A stretch of 43,541 bases of DNA from Ruminococcus flavefaciens. Lineage in GTDB: Bacteria > Bacillota > Clostridia > Oscillospirales > Ruminococcaceae. The number at the start of each line of letters is the position of its first letter. Within the stretch, counting starts at the first letter, position 1. Under the pieces are notes generated by a model. The model had not been told where the DNA came from and ran no database searches. It worked only from the letters and a program-made list of their open reading frames with translations. Below are positions 7,058 through 15,791 of the stretch, in pieces. The DNA lies in assembly GCA_902762855.1 (NCBI GenBank), contig CACWPR010000008.1, positions 1 to 43,541 on the forward strand, in the 5' to 3' direction. A program made the translations under genes and the position numbers.

Positions 7058-7488
7058 ATGGATCCCAACACTACTAAACTTTGCAAGCACTGTAAATCAG
7101 AGATGAAAAAGCCGAAAGCAAAAGTGTAACAGCAGAATCGGTCATCTATGACAAAGACGATATCAAGGTGACCTATACGGGAATGTCAGCCGATTCGCTC
7201 AATATAAGTACAGAGATAAAGCTGAAAATAGAAAACAGCTCCGATAAATCCGTTGTAGTCAGCAGCGATGATTTTTCAGTTGACGGCTATTCTATCAACG
7301 CATCCCTGCACACAGATGTTGCCGCAGGAAAAGCAGCAAATGACTCAATAACCGTACTGGACTCATATCTGAAGGATAATGGGCTATCCGGCGACTCTAT
7401 AAAAGAGGCTGAATTCATACTAAAGATATTTGATTCCAACAACTACAATGAAATAGACTCCGACACAGTAAAAATATCGCTCAGATAA
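7058..7488 (+). pseudogene. Zinc-ribbon/DUF4352-like protein gene broken by an internal frameshifting deletion
   Basis: It has a good promoter and ribosome-binding site (GAGGAG at 7045-7050) and an ATG at 7058. The first 23 codons encode a half zinc ribbon (K-L-C-K-H-C-K-S-E-M) and then hit TAA at 7127. The other frame opens upstream and reads A-E-S-K-S-V-T-A-E-S-V-I-Y-D-K-D-D-I-K-V-T-Y, the usual linker and start of the extracellular beta domain, running to 7488. Intact relatives, as I know the family, have a second CPxC, a transmembrane helix and a Ser-rich linker between these parts; these are missing. An internal GTG at 7168 could still start a 106-residue remnant, but no ribosome-binding site is evident. 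Confidence 0.7.
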
Positions 7489-7496
7489 AAAAACAT

Positions 7497-7521
7497 CCTC
7501 CCTCACCAAAAGTGAGGGAGG
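7497..7521. terminator. Bidirectional terminator between convergent genes
   Basis: CCTCCCTCAC (7497-7506) pairs with GTGAGGGAGG (7512-7521) around a CAAAA loop. It is flanked by an A-run on the left (U-tract for the minus strand) and TATCTTTAT on the right. It serves the pseudogene and the minus-strand operon ending at 7527. Confidence 0.8.
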
Positions 7522-7526
7522 TATCT

Positions 7527-8480
7527 TTATCTATGGTGACCGCTGTGGCTGTGGCTGCCGCCGTGGCCGCCTCCGCCGCCGCTTCTGTGACCGCCGCCGC
7601 CGCTGCTGGACTCTATCTTATGCTTGGTGACGTAGCTGCGGATGAGAACGTCGCTTTGCTCGTAGAGGTTGGACTTTTCCCGTGAAACGTAAGTGCTTGG
7701 GTTTGTGCTGCTCTTGAACCTGTAACGGCTCTTGGTGATTATGCAAATCAGCAGGCTCACAATAGCTCCGATGACCTCGGCGCCCATGAGTCTGAGCATC
7801 TTTTCGCCGGGAGCCTTCTTTTTTGTTATGTATGTCTTGCCGTCCATAACGTAGACATACACGTTCGGCTGAGAATCCGTATCGTGCTCATACTTGAACG
7901 AACCGGGGGAAGCATCCTCATTGTACTGCTCCAGCTTGTCGCAGAAAACATATATGCCGTCCCTTATCCTGTCAGCATCCGGCAGATTTCCGGATGACGG
8001 AAGATAGTAGTCCATTGTCTTGAATATCTTCTCACAGGTGTCGTCATCGTAATATATCATCGCTTTTCCGCTCTTGGAGATACAGTCATATGCAGGACTT
8101 TTTCCTGAGAGGTCCATGTAGTATATAAGGCCGTCAGTGTACTCACCAAAGGTGCTGTCATAGAGTATATCCGTGAATTCATCGGTATAGCTGTCAGTGT
8201 AGTAGGCTTTTTCATCACCGGCTATGTACACCATGACGTTCATCCCGATATTTCCGGCACAGGCCTTTACTGCCTCGTCAAGGCCCTCCAGAGTCCGGGG
8301 ATCGTCCTCAAAGAGGCCGCAGTTGTCCACCACTCCTGATTTTGAGGTGTCGCCGCTGAATCCCTGAGAGAGATTCTTGGGATTTCCTGACTTTGCGATA
8401 ACACTGTCAACAGCAAGCAGTCCGAATATACAGATGAGTACTAAAAATATGTTCAGAAGTACCTTTCCGAATTTTTTCAT
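7527..8480 (-). CDS. TPM-domain-like membrane protein with Gly/His/Ser-rich tail
   Basis: 317 residues. An N-terminal hydrophobic segment (about 7-29) acts as signal or anchor. An extracellular domain of about 150 residues resembles TPM/YgcG-type domains: V-D-N-C-G-L-F, then N-V-M-V-Y-I-A-G, and a D-G-L-I-Y-Y-M-D strand. A second transmembrane helix lies near 233-251. The cytoplasmic tail is basic and ends in S-G-G-G-G-H-R-S-G and further Gly/His/Ser repeats, which could bind metal or be disordered. Its ATG overlaps the stop of the upstream zinc-ribbon gene (ATGA), so the two are translated together. The exact function is unknown. The TPM assignment is from pattern, not alignment. Confidence 0.7.
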   Translation of the reverse strand: MKKFGKVLLNIFLVLICIFGLLAVDSVIAKSGNPKNLSQGFSGDTSKSGVVDNCGLFEDDPRTLEGLDEAVKACAGNIGMNVMVYIAGDEKAYYTDSYTDEFTDILYDSTFGEYTDGLIYYMDLSGKSPAYDCISKSGKAMIYYDDDTCEKIFKTMDYYLPSSGNLPDADRIRDGIYVFCDKLEQYNEDASPGSFKYEHDTDSQPNVYVYVMDGKTYITKKKAPGEKMLRLMGAEVIGAIVSLLICIITKSRYRFKSSTNPSTYVSREKSNLYEQSDVLIRSYVTKHKIESSSGGGGHRSGGGGGHGGSHSHSGHHR

Positions 8481-9538
8481 CCGAAGAATGCACCTCCAGT
8501 CAGTCCTAAGAATACGGCGACTGCTGCACCTATGCCAAGGCTGACCAGCCTCAGCATGCGGATATCAAGGGGCGGAGTGCCTGCCAGCTTGCCTGTCTGG
8601 CCGTTTATGGCGAACTCGTAGACCTTATCCTTGTATTTATACGTCATGAACCACACCGGCAGCATCATATACTCCCAGTCGGTATTCATTATATTGTACT
8701 GCTCAACGTGAACAGCAAGGGAATTATATGAGCCGATGCTGTCCCTGATGACCTTTTTTCCGGCCTGTGACGCTCTTGAACGTATCCTTGGGAATACTCC
8801 CGCCTTGTCCACGTCGTACTTATCAGCGAAGAATCCGCTGAGGTAGGACATTGAGAAGTCCTTGAGCTCACTGTAGTCGAAGGGCTCTATAGACTCCATG
8901 AGGAGGTCATCTATCTTGCTCTCGCCGTCTGCCGGTATGCCGTCAACGTAGATATTGCCTCGTCTGACAACTCTGAATTCCTTTGTCTCAGTGTAGGAAT
9001 AGCTGCCCGACACCCAATGGCGTATCTTCTTGCCCACTGCACTGAAATCGGCACTGACATTGCAGTCAGCCACCCAGAAAGGCACGTAAAGGCCGGTTAT
9101 CTTCTCGGCCTGCTGCTCGGACTTGAATTCCTTCGGGACGAACATCCGCTTCTGCACCCACCTGTTGAACATATCCAGAGCCATTTCCCTGTTGAGCTTG
9201 AAGCCTATGACCTTGCCAGGCCTGTAAGCGCCTGTCATCTTGCCTGCAAGAATGACAGGATTATGGCAGTAATAGCAGAAAAGGGCAGTCTGCTGGTCAT
9301 CGCACATTATATCAGCACCGCAGCTTGCACAGTGGAAGAGGTTTGTATGCTCCTCAAAGTCCTGCTGCATATTAGTTTCTTCGGCGCTTGGGATGCTGTT
9401 TTCTGTATCAGCGCATATCTGCTTTATCTCTTCAATGGTGAAACTGCTCAGGCAGTATTCACAGCTCAGTTTCTGTGTTACCGGGTCAAATTTCAGGTCT
9501 GCGCTGCAATTAGGGCATTTGTATTCTGCTGCGTCCAA
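8477..9538 (-). CDS. Zinc-ribbon protein with C-terminal membrane helix
   Basis: A 353-residue protein. It has two tandem zinc ribbons, C-P-N-C ... C-E-Y-C and C-A-S-C ... C-Y-Y-C. A long beta-rich middle follows, with Y-V-P-F-W-V-A-D and M-L-P-V-W-F-M-T-Y-K-Y (seen in TFIIB-type zinc-ribbon proteins of Clostridia). A hydrophobic C-terminal segment ends it. I place the start at TTG 9538, because AAAGGAGC lies 9 bases upstream and the protein then begins just before the first ribbon; the longer frame to 9610 has no such site. It is coupled to the TPM-like gene by a 4-base overlap, implying a joint envelope-associated role. The function is not known to me. Confidence 0.7.
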   Translation of the reverse strand: MDAAEYKCPNCSADLKFDPVTQKLSCEYCLSSFTIEEIKQICADTENSIPSAEETNMQQDFEEHTNLFHCASCGADIMCDDQQTALFCYYCHNPVILAGKMTGAYRPGKVIGFKLNREMALDMFNRWVQKRMFVPKEFKSEQQAEKITGLYVPFWVADCNVSADFSAVGKKIRHWVSGSYSYTETKEFRVVRRGNIYVDGIPADGESKIDDLLMESIEPFDYSELKDFSMSYLSGFFADKYDVDKAGVFPRIRSRASQAGKKVIRDSIGSYNSLAVHVEQYNIMNTDWEYMMLPVWFMTYKYKDKVYEFAINGQTGKLAGTPPLDIRMLRLVSLGIGAAVAVFLGLTGGAFFG

Positions 9539-9700
9539 TAAAGTCCAGCTCCTTTCGCAGAAAGTATCTATTTCATGTATATGTAAGCGTATATACATAT
9601 ATATTACCACATATCAGTATAATTTGCAAGAGCAATTTACAAAATCCGCAATAAATGAAACTATTTTTAGGAAAAATGCTTGTGGTATATCAGTTGCAGC

Positions 9701-9729
9701 TTGACAAGTTTAGTGAAATGAGTTATAAT
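9701..9729 (+). promoter_or_regulatory. Consensus promoter for citrate synthase
   Basis: TTGACA (9701-9706) and TATAAT (9724-9729) are both perfect and separated by 17 bases, giving an approximately 85-base 5' untranslated region before ATG 9823. Confidence 0.85.
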
Positions 9730-9822
9730 TGTAATGTGTAATACAATTTGTATTCTTCCGGGGATATGTTACTGCCATTCATCAAGCTCCGGAATTTTTT
9801 TATAGAAAGGGATGACGATATC

Positions 9823-11190
9823 ATGAAATACGGATTTTCCGAGGTCACACCTGAGATAACCGCTCTTGCTGAAAAAGCAATGGACGGCTACAGGATAGAC
9901 CCAACACTTTACACCCAGTACGACGTTAAACGAGGTCTTAGAGATATAAACGGAAACGGCGTCGTAGCAGGTCTCACCAACATAAGCACTATAAAAGTAC
10001 TCGACACCGGTGAAGGTATGCCCAATCACGGCGACGGCAAGCTCTACTACAGAGGCATCGACGTTGAAGATATCGTCGCTGGTTTTATAAAAGAAAAGCG
10101 TTTCGGATTCGAGGAGACCGTCTATCTCCTGCTCTTCGGCAAGATGCCCTCGGCTCACGAGCTAACAGAGTTCAGAAAGATACTTGCAGACTTCCGCAGA
10201 CTCCCCTCCTCATTCACAAGGGACGTCATCATGAAGGCTCCCAGTGACAACATGATGAACACCCTCGCCAAGAGCGTCCTTGCGCTCTATTCCTACGACG
10301 ATAATGCAAATGATATATCCATACCCAACGTACTGAGACAGTGTATCGAGCTTATAACCCTGTTCCCTGTACTTGCGGTATATGGCTATCAGGCCTACAG
10401 ATATTCCACCTTCGGGGGAAGTCTTTTCATCCACGACCCGGACCCGGAGCTTTCAATATCTGAGAATCTGCTCTATATGCTCCGCCCGAACAAAAATTAC
10501 ACCGAGCTGGAGGCACGTATCCTGGACCTGGCTCTGGTGCTCCACGCTGAACACGGCGGCGGAAACAACTCCACATTCACTGTACACGTCGTGTCCTCCT
10601 CCGGCACTGACACCTATTCCTCTATCGCTGCAGCTCTTGGCTCTCTGAAGGGTCCAAAGCACGGTGGAGCCAATATCAAGGTGGCAATGATGTTCGACGA
10701 CATGAAGGAGCACGTAGGCGACTGGACAGACGAGGAGGAGGTAAAGTCCTACCTCCGAAAGCTGCTCCACAAGGAGGCCTTCGACAAGGCAGGCCTTATC
10801 TACGGCATGGGACACGCTGTTTACTCACAGTCCGACCCAAGAGCAAAGGTGTTCAAGGGATTCGTTGAAAAGCTGTCCTCAGAAAAGGGACGTGAGGACG
10901 AGTTCAGACTCTATTCACTGGTGGAGCGTCTGGCTCCGGATGTAATTGCCGAGGAAAGACGCATCTATAAGGGAGTCTGTGCCAACGTGGACTTCTACAG
11001 CGGCTTCGTTTACCGTATGCTGGGCATCCCGGACGAACTGTTCACCCCTATATTTGCCACTTCGAGGATAGCCGGCTGGTCCGCCCACCGCATCGAGGAG
11101 CTCATCAACTCCAACAAGATAATCCGCCCTGCATACAAGGCTATATCCCCCATGAGAGAGTACACCGATATGGAAAATCGTATGGACTGA
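9823..11190 (+). CDS. Citrate synthase
   Basis: A 455-residue enzyme condensing acetyl-CoA and oxaloacetate to citrate, feeding 2-oxoglutarate and glutamate synthesis. The catalytic triad is visible: H280 in G-P-K-H-G-G-A-N, H331 in G-M-G-H-A-V-Y, and D390 in N-V-D-F-Y-S-G. A-E-H-G-G-G-N (242-248) is the substrate loop. Length and motifs match the clostridial citrate/2-methylcitrate synthase group, so some methylcitrate activity cannot be excluded. ATG 9823 is chosen (GAAAGG 12 bases upstream, consistent N terminus) over an upstream in-frame TTG at 9748. It has its own perfect promoter. The oxidoreductase operon nearby may use products of the same pathway. Confidence 0.92.
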   Translation: MKYGFSEVTPEITALAEKAMDGYRIDPTLYTQYDVKRGLRDINGNGVVAGLTNISTIKVLDTGEGMPNHGDGKLYYRGIDVEDIVAGFIKEKRFGFEETVYLLLFGKMPSAHELTEFRKILADFRRLPSSFTRDVIMKAPSDNMMNTLAKSVLALYSYDDNANDISIPNVLRQCIELITLFPVLAVYGYQAYRYSTFGGSLFIHDPDPELSISENLLYMLRPNKNYTELEARILDLALVLHAEHGGGNNSTFTVHVVSSSGTDTYSSIAAALGSLKGPKHGGANIKVAMMFDDMKEHVGDWTDEEEVKSYLRKLLHKEAFDKAGLIYGMGHAVYSQSDPRAKVFKGFVEKLSSEKGREDEFRLYSLVERLAPDVIAEERRIYKGVCANVDFYSGFVYRMLGIPDELFTPIFATSRIAGWSAHRIEELINSNKIIRPAYKAISPMREYTDMENRMD

Positions 11191-11248
11191 GCAGCTGGAA
11201 GCTGCGCCCTTCACGCTGCCGCTCGTAAACTCGCTCATTCTCTGCAAA
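11190..11248 (+). repeat. 59-bp intergenic direct repeat, copy 1
   Basis: Begins at the last base of the citrate synthase stop codon. It matches 11310-11368 at 57 of 59 positions; the copies start 120 bases apart. It contains an internal GCAGCTGGAAGCTGC inverted repeat at its left end. Confidence 0.85.
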
Positions 11249-11309
11249 GCGGTCAGTCTGCTTTCGCTTACGGCAATTTGTTCAGGGTGATAATTATCAC
11301 TACGCATTA

Positions 11310-11368
11310 AGCAGCCGGAAGCTGCGTCCTTCACGCTGCCGCTCGTAAACTCGCTCATTCTCTGCAAA
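11310..11368 (+). repeat. 59-bp intergenic direct repeat, copy 2
   Basis: Second copy with two substitutions relative to copy 1 (T to C and C to T, both near the left end). It lies 67 bases before the start of the epimerase gene. The sequence is non-coding in context and looks like a dispersed intergenic repeat family. Confidence 0.85.
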
Positions 11369-11435
11369 TGCACGAAGGGCACTCAACTAATCAGGCATTA
11401 CAAATTACGAATTAATATGAAAGGATGATGTTAAA

Positions 11436-12449
11436 ATGAAAAACACCACAAGCATTACTGAGCTCTGCGGACTTTCATGCATAAAGCTGGAGGCCGGCGG
11501 TTATGAGGCTTATATCGCCAACGAGGTAGGCTCCAACGTTATCCGCCTCAGAGACAACAAGAACGGCATGGAGTTCTTCCGTTTCAACAAGGACAATACT
11601 GCCGATACTATCAAGCAGTCAGCAGAGGTATGGGGACTTCCTACCCTCTACCTCCCCAACCGCTTTGCAGACGGAGTCCTCAAGACTTCCGACGCTGTTT
11701 ATCAGCTCCCTGTCAACGAGAAGGCTCCCTACAACAACCACATCCACGGTTTCCTCCACAAAAGATGCCACGAGGTAGTTGAGCACAATGCTGACAGCAA
11801 TTGTGCATGGGTAAAGACCCGCTACGTATACGACGAGAATGATGAGTTCTTCCAGTACCTACCTGTTCCCTTCGTTGCAGAGTACACATTTACTCTCTCC
11901 GAGAACGGCCTTGAGCAGAACATCGTGTTCACAAACACTTCCGGTACAAAGGTACTTCCAATGTCGCTGGCATCCCACACCACGATAAACGCTCCCTTTG
12001 CTGACGGCGGCAGGGAAGAGGACATCCGCCTGACAGTCCCGATAGGCAAGAAGTGCGAGCTCAACGAGAGATGCCTGCCCACAGAGAAGCTGAAGACTCT
12101 CACCATGTGGGACCTTGAATACAAGAACGGCAGCAAGTGCCCTGTATTGCAGGTTTGCGACAACGATATGTACTTCGGAGAGTATGCCGACCTTGACGGC
12201 GAGAAGTTCCACGGAGTCATCGCTGAGGACCTTGCCAGCGGAAAAAAGCTCTGCTACGAGGTATCAGAGGAGTACGGATTCTGGATAATCTGGAACGACA
12301 GAGGCTTCAATCACTACTTCTGTCCGGAGCCTATGACAGCTATGATAGACGCTCCCAACCTCAGCCTCCCTGCTGATGTTACAGGCTACCGTGAGATAAA
12401 GCCCGGTCAGACCTTCGAGACCCATGAGAGGTTCTTTACAAAATTATAA
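11436..12449 (+). CDS. Aldose 1-epimerase family protein
   Basis: A 337-residue beta-sandwich sugar mutarotase-like protein. N-N-H-I-H-G-F-L-H (around residues 105-113) holds the conserved His region. E-Y-T-F-T-L-S-E-N-G-L-E-Q-N-I is the typical central strand pair, and C-P-E-P-M-T-A-M-I-D-A-P-N is the C-terminal signature of this group. It would interconvert alpha and beta anomers of a hexose. It precedes cellobiose phosphorylase, whose products are glucose and alpha-glucose-1-phosphate, so an anomer-balancing role in cellobiose use is plausible. AAAGGATGATG provides the ribosome-binding site before ATG 11436. A hairpin without a U-tract follows the stop. Confidence 0.85.
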   Translation: MKNTTSITELCGLSCIKLEAGGYEAYIANEVGSNVIRLRDNKNGMEFFRFNKDNTADTIKQSAEVWGLPTLYLPNRFADGVLKTSDAVYQLPVNEKAPYNNHIHGFLHKRCHEVVEHNADSNCAWVKTRYVYDENDEFFQYLPVPFVAEYTFTLSENGLEQNIVFTNTSGTKVLPMSLASHTTINAPFADGGREEDIRLTVPIGKKCELNERCLPTEKLKTLTMWDLEYKNGSKCPVLQVCDNDMYFGEYADLDGEKFHGVIAEDLASGKKLCYEVSEEYGFWIIWNDRGFNHYFCPEPMTAMIDAPNLSLPADVTGYREIKPGQTFETHERFFTKL

Positions 12450-12482
12450 TGCTTAAAGAGCAGATGCAGAAATGGCCATTCC

Positions 12483-12503
12483 GGGGCGATATAATATCGC
12501 CCC
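12483..12503 (+). other. 9-bp GC-rich hairpin after the epimerase gene
   Basis: GGGGCGATA pairs with TATCGCCCC around a TAA loop. There is no U-tract, so it may stabilise the 3' end or act as a weak or factor-dependent terminator. Confidence 0.4.
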
Positions 12504-12585
12504 ATACTTATATCCGCAGGAAGAACGGGTAAAAATGCACAAAAAAGGTCCTAAAAAAAATACACCGCAATTTTTGCATAATCTA

Positions 12586-12614
12586 TTGTAATATATTCAA
12601 ATATATGGTATAAT
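12586..12614 (+). promoter_or_regulatory. Promoter for cellobiose phosphorylase
   Basis: TTGTAA (12586-12591) and perfect TATAAT (12609-12614) are spaced by 17 bases in a very A+T-rich stretch, 60 bases before the start codon. Confidence 0.75.
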
Positions 12615-12674
12615 AAAGCAAATGCGGTGTGTATCTCCGCTTTTATCACGTAAAAAATAAAAGGAGTATTGATC

Positions 12675-15131
12675 ATGAAGTTCGGATTTTTTGACGACGC
12701 TAACAAGGAATACGTTATCAATTCCCCCAAGACACCCTATCCGTGGATAAACTACCTCGGAAACCAGGGATTCTTCTCACTCATCTCAAACACAGCAGGA
12801 GGCTACTGCTTCTATAAGGACGCTCGTCTCCGCCGCATTACACGTTATCGCTACAACAATGTCCCCATTGATATGGGCGGACGTTATTTCTATATCAACG
12901 AGAACGGCACCATCTGGAACCCCGGCTGGTCACCTGTCAAGACTCCTCTCGACGAGTACCAGTGCCGCCACGGTATGGGCTACACTGTTATCACAGGTAA
13001 GAAGGACGGCCTCAAGGCTGAGGTTACTTTCTTTGTTCCCCAGAACTACGACGGTGAGGTTCAGCAGGTAGTTCTCACAAACGACAGCAGTGTTGCAAAG
13101 AACTTCAAGTTCTTCTCCTTCGCTGAGTGGTGCCTCTGGGATGCACAGGACGACTGCACAAACTTCCAGAGAAACTTCTCTACAGGCCGTGTTGAGGTAG
13201 AGGGCTCTACTATCTACCACAAGACAGAGTACAGAGACAGACGCAACCACTATGCTTTCTATACTGTAAATGACGATATTGACGGATACGATACAGACCG
13301 TGACTCCTTCATCGGACTCTACAACGGCTTCGGTGACCCCCAGGCTGTTACAGACGGCAAGGCTACAAACTCCTTCGCTGACGGCTGGTCTCCTATCGCT
13401 TCCCACTACAAGGAGATAACTCTCGCTCCCGGTGAGAGCAAGACTCTCGTATTCATCCTCGGCTACGTTGAGAACCCTGAGGACAAGAAGTTCGAGGCTG
13501 ACGGCCAGACTATCAACAAGGAAAAGGCCTACGCTATGATCGAGAAGTACAACACTCCCGAAAAGGTAGCAGAGGGTCTCGCTGAGCTGAAGGCTGCATG
13601 GGACAAGCTCCTGGGCATTTTCAACGTAAATACTCCTGATGACAAGGTAAACAGAATGGTAAACATCTGGAACCAGTATCAGTGTATGGTAACATTCAAC
13701 CTCTCACGTTCCGCATCTTACTTCGAGAGCGGTATCGGCCGTGGTATGGGCTTCCGTGACTCCAACCAGGATATCCTCGGTTTCGTTCACCAGATACCCG
13801 ACAGAGCAAGAGAGCGTCTTATCGACCTTGCTGCAACTCAGCTTGAGGACGGCGGATGCTACCACCAGTATCAGCCTCTTACCAAGAAGGGCAACTCCGA
13901 CATCGGCGGTGACTTCTCTGATGACCCGCTGTGGATGATCCTCTCCGTTGGCTCCTACATCAAAGAGACAGGCGACTGGTCTATCCTCGACGAGATGGTT
14001 CCTTACGACAATGACGAGTCCAAGGCTAAGCCTATGCTCGACCACCTGAAGGTTTCCTTCTACCACATCGCAAACAACCTCGGACCTCACGGCCTCCCGC
14101 TGGCTATGAGAGCTGACTGGAACGACTGTATCAACCTCTCCTGCTTCTCTGACAAGCCCGGCGAGAGCTTCCAGACATACACCAACCCCAAGTTTGCTGC
14201 TGAGGGCGGCTACTCCAAGACTGCTGAATCTGTAATGGTAGCTACACTCTTCACATACGCAGGTCCTGCTTACGTAGGCATCCTCCGTCACCTCGGCAAG
14301 AACGATGAGGCTGACCAGGCTCAGGCTGAGATCGACAAGATGAAGAAGAACGTCATGGAGTCTGCTTTCGACGGCGACTGGTTCATCAGAGCTTACGACG
14401 CATTCGGCAAAAAGATGGGCTCCAAGGAGTGCGAAGAGGGCAAGATCTTCATCGAGCCCCAGGGATTCGCTGTTATGTCTGAGATCGGTAAGGACCAGGG
14501 TGCTGACATCAAGACCCTTGAGTCTATCGACAAGTACCTCAACACTAAGTACGGTCTCGTACTTAACAACCCTGCATTCACAAAGTACTACATCCAGTAC
14601 GGTGAGATCTCCACATATCCCGGCGGATACAAGGAGAACGCAGGTATATTCACACACAACAATGCATGGATAATCTGCGCTGAGGCTTACGCTGGCCGTG
14701 GAGACAAGGCTTTCGAGTACTACAGCAAGATCGCTCCAGCATTCAACGAGGACATCTCTGACCTTCACAAGACTGAGCCTTACGTATACGGTCAGATGAT
14801 CGCCGGTAAGGATGCAAGCCGTTTCGGTGAGGGCAAGAACTCATGGCTCACAGGTACAGCAGCATGGAACATGGTAGCTATCTCACAGTACATCATTGGT
14901 GTACAGCCTGACTTCGACGGTCTGAGAGTTGACCCCTCCATTCCTCACGAGTGGGACGGTTTCACAGCAACTCGTCAGTTCCGTGGAGCTACATACAACA
15001 TCACTGTCAAGAACCCTGACCACGTTTGCAAGGGTGTAAAGAGCATGACTGTTGACGGCAAGGCTATCGACGGCTGTGTTATCCCTGTCAGCGAGGGCGG
15101 TACTCACGAAGTTGAGATCGTAATGGGCTGA
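12675..15131 (+). CDS. Cellobiose phosphorylase (GH94)
   Basis: An 818-residue cytoplasmic GH94 enzyme splitting cellobiose with phosphate into glucose and alpha-D-glucose-1-phosphate, which saves ATP. The N-terminal beta sandwich (about 1-300) is followed by an (alpha/alpha)6 barrel. [10 protein letters not shown] (357-366) and R-A-D-W-N-D-C (479-485, containing the catalytic acid) are hallmark motifs, and the full length matches the family (about 810). ATG 12675 lies 8 bases after AAGGAG; an in-frame TTG at 12669 is too close to it. Codon use is strongly restricted compared with its neighbours (few synonymous codons, GCT/GGT/CTC/AAG preferred), pointing to very high expression. It has its own promoter and terminator. 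Confidence 0.95.
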   Translation: MKFGFFDDANKEYVINSPKTPYPWINYLGNQGFFSLISNTAGGYCFYKDARLRRITRYRYNNVPIDMGGRYFYINENGTIWNPGWSPVKTPLDEYQCRHGMGYTVITGKKDGLKAEVTFFVPQNYDGEVQQVVLTNDSSVAKNFKFFSFAEWCLWDAQDDCTNFQRNFSTGRVEVEGSTIYHKTEYRDRRNHYAFYTVNDDIDGYDTDRDSFIGLYNGFGDPQAVTDGKATNSFADGWSPIASHYKEITLAPGESKTLVFILGYVENPEDKKFEADGQTINKEKAYAMIEKYNTPEKVAEGLAELKAAWDKLLGIFNVNTPDDKVNRMVNIWNQYQCMVTFNLSRSASYFESGIGRGMGFRDSNQDILGFVHQIPDRARERLIDLAATQLEDGGCYHQYQPLTKKGNSDIGGDFSDDPLWMILSVGSYIKETGDWSILDEMVPYDNDESKAKPMLDHLKVSFYHIANNLGPHGLPLAMRADWNDCINLSCFSDKPGESFQTYTNPKFAAEGGYSKTAESVMVATLFTYAGPAYVGILRHLGKNDEADQAQAEIDKMKKNVMESAFDGDWFIRAYDAFGKKMGSKECEEGKIFIEPQGFAVMSEIGKDQGADIKTLESIDKYLNTKYGLVLNNPAFTKYYIQYGEISTYPGGYKENAGIFTHNNAWIICAEAYAGRGDKAFEYYSKIAPAFNEDISDLHKTEPYVYGQMIAGKDASRFGEGKNSWLTGTAAWNMVAISQYIIGVQPDFDGLRVDPSIPHEWDGFTATRQFRGATYNITVKNPDHVCKGVKSMTVDGKAIDGCVIPVSEGGTHEVEIVMG

Positions 15132-15145
15132 TAAAGCAAAAAATC

Positions 15146-15172
15146 AAGGGCAGGCTCTGAGCCTGCCCTTTT
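15146..15172 (+). terminator. Intrinsic terminator of cellobiose phosphorylase
   Basis: AAGGGCAGGC (15146-15155) pairs with GCCTGCCCTT (15161-15170), loop TCTGA, ending in a short TTTT. It sits only a few bases before the ribosome-binding site of the next gene. Confidence 0.75.
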
Positions 15173-15188
15173 CGTATAAGGAGGCACT

Positions 15189-15623
15189 ATGTTCAACGTT
15201 ATGGCATGGGGACTGGCTCTGGTGCTGACAGGGATAGTTACCGCTGCACTGGGAGCCGTCAACATATATTACAACAGATTCGTATTCAGGGAGTACGAGG
15301 AAACAGAGGCCGTCATCACCAAGCTGAAAGCAAGCAGTGAAAACGTGTTCAACCAGATGCGCTCCGTTACGATATACGCCGACTACGCCGTAAACGAAAC
15401 AGTTGTCACCGGGACCTATTATACCATACTGCCGGATAAGATAGTAAACGTCAAGCCCGGAGACATCGTGACGATACAGGTAAGTCCCAAAAATCCGAAG
15501 GTATTCAGGATACAGGACATCGAGGACACCAATGAGATGCAGACTACCCGCAGACGTTCTCCCCTTTTCACATATATCGGAGCAGGTATCGTCATTCTGG
15601 GTATCATATTGATCTATATATGA
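15189..15623 (+). CDS. DUF3592-like small membrane protein
   Basis: 144 residues with two transmembrane helices, about 5-27 and 125-143. Between them is an extracytoplasmic beta domain (E-E-T-E-A-V-I-T-K-L ... V-K-P-G-D-I-V-T-I-Q-V-S-P-K-N-P), the pattern of DUF3592 proteins. Function unknown. AAGGAGG precedes the ATG, directly after the terminator of the phosphorylase gene. No separate promoter is apparent, so it may depend on read-through. The terminator of this gene overlaps its own stop codon. Confidence 0.7.
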   Translation: MFNVMAWGLALVLTGIVTAALGAVNIYYNRFVFREYEETEAVITKLKASSENVFNQMRSVTIYADYAVNETVVTGTYYTILPDKIVNVKPGDIVTIQVSPKNPKVFRIQDIEDTNEMQTTRRRSPLFTYIGAGIVILGIILIYI

Positions 15624-15648
15624 GAACGCTGATGCGTTCTCTTTTTTT
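15622..15648 (+). terminator. Intrinsic terminator overlapping the DUF3592 gene stop
   Basis: GAGAACGC (15622-15629) pairs with GCGTTCTC (15634-15641), loop TGAT, followed by T7. The stem begins inside the TGA stop codon. Confidence 0.85.
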
Positions 15649-15688
15649 CGGATTATGTAAAATTCAGGTTAAACTTTCTCAAAGTCCC

Positions 15689-15717
15689 TTGACCTTTTGT
15701 CCGGTTGACATTATAAT
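15689..15717 (+). promoter_or_regulatory. Promoter for the Na/Pi symporter gene
   Basis: TTGACC (15689-15694) and TATAAT (15712-15717) are separated by 17 bases. A leader hairpin (CGGGAC 15750-15755 with GTCCCG 15767-15772) follows in the untranslated region. Confidence 0.75.
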
Positions 15718-15791
15718 AAAACTGGATAGATAAAATAGGGGCAAAATAACGGGACCCGAGGGAAGAGTCCCGAAACATCAGGAGAAAGACA

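Noticed and set aside
10915-11382. Minus-strand frame with a repeated peptide (L-Q-R-M-S-E-F-T-S-G-S-V-K)
   Set aside because: The peptide repeat is just the translated 59-bp DNA repeat; the rest overlaps citrate synthase.
13704-14768. Long minus-strand open frame (354 codons) inside cellobiose phosphorylase
   Set aside because: It is antisense to a clear GH94 gene. The composition (Val/Leu/Ser/Cys-rich) reflects reversed restricted codons, and no ribosome-binding site or family motif is seen.
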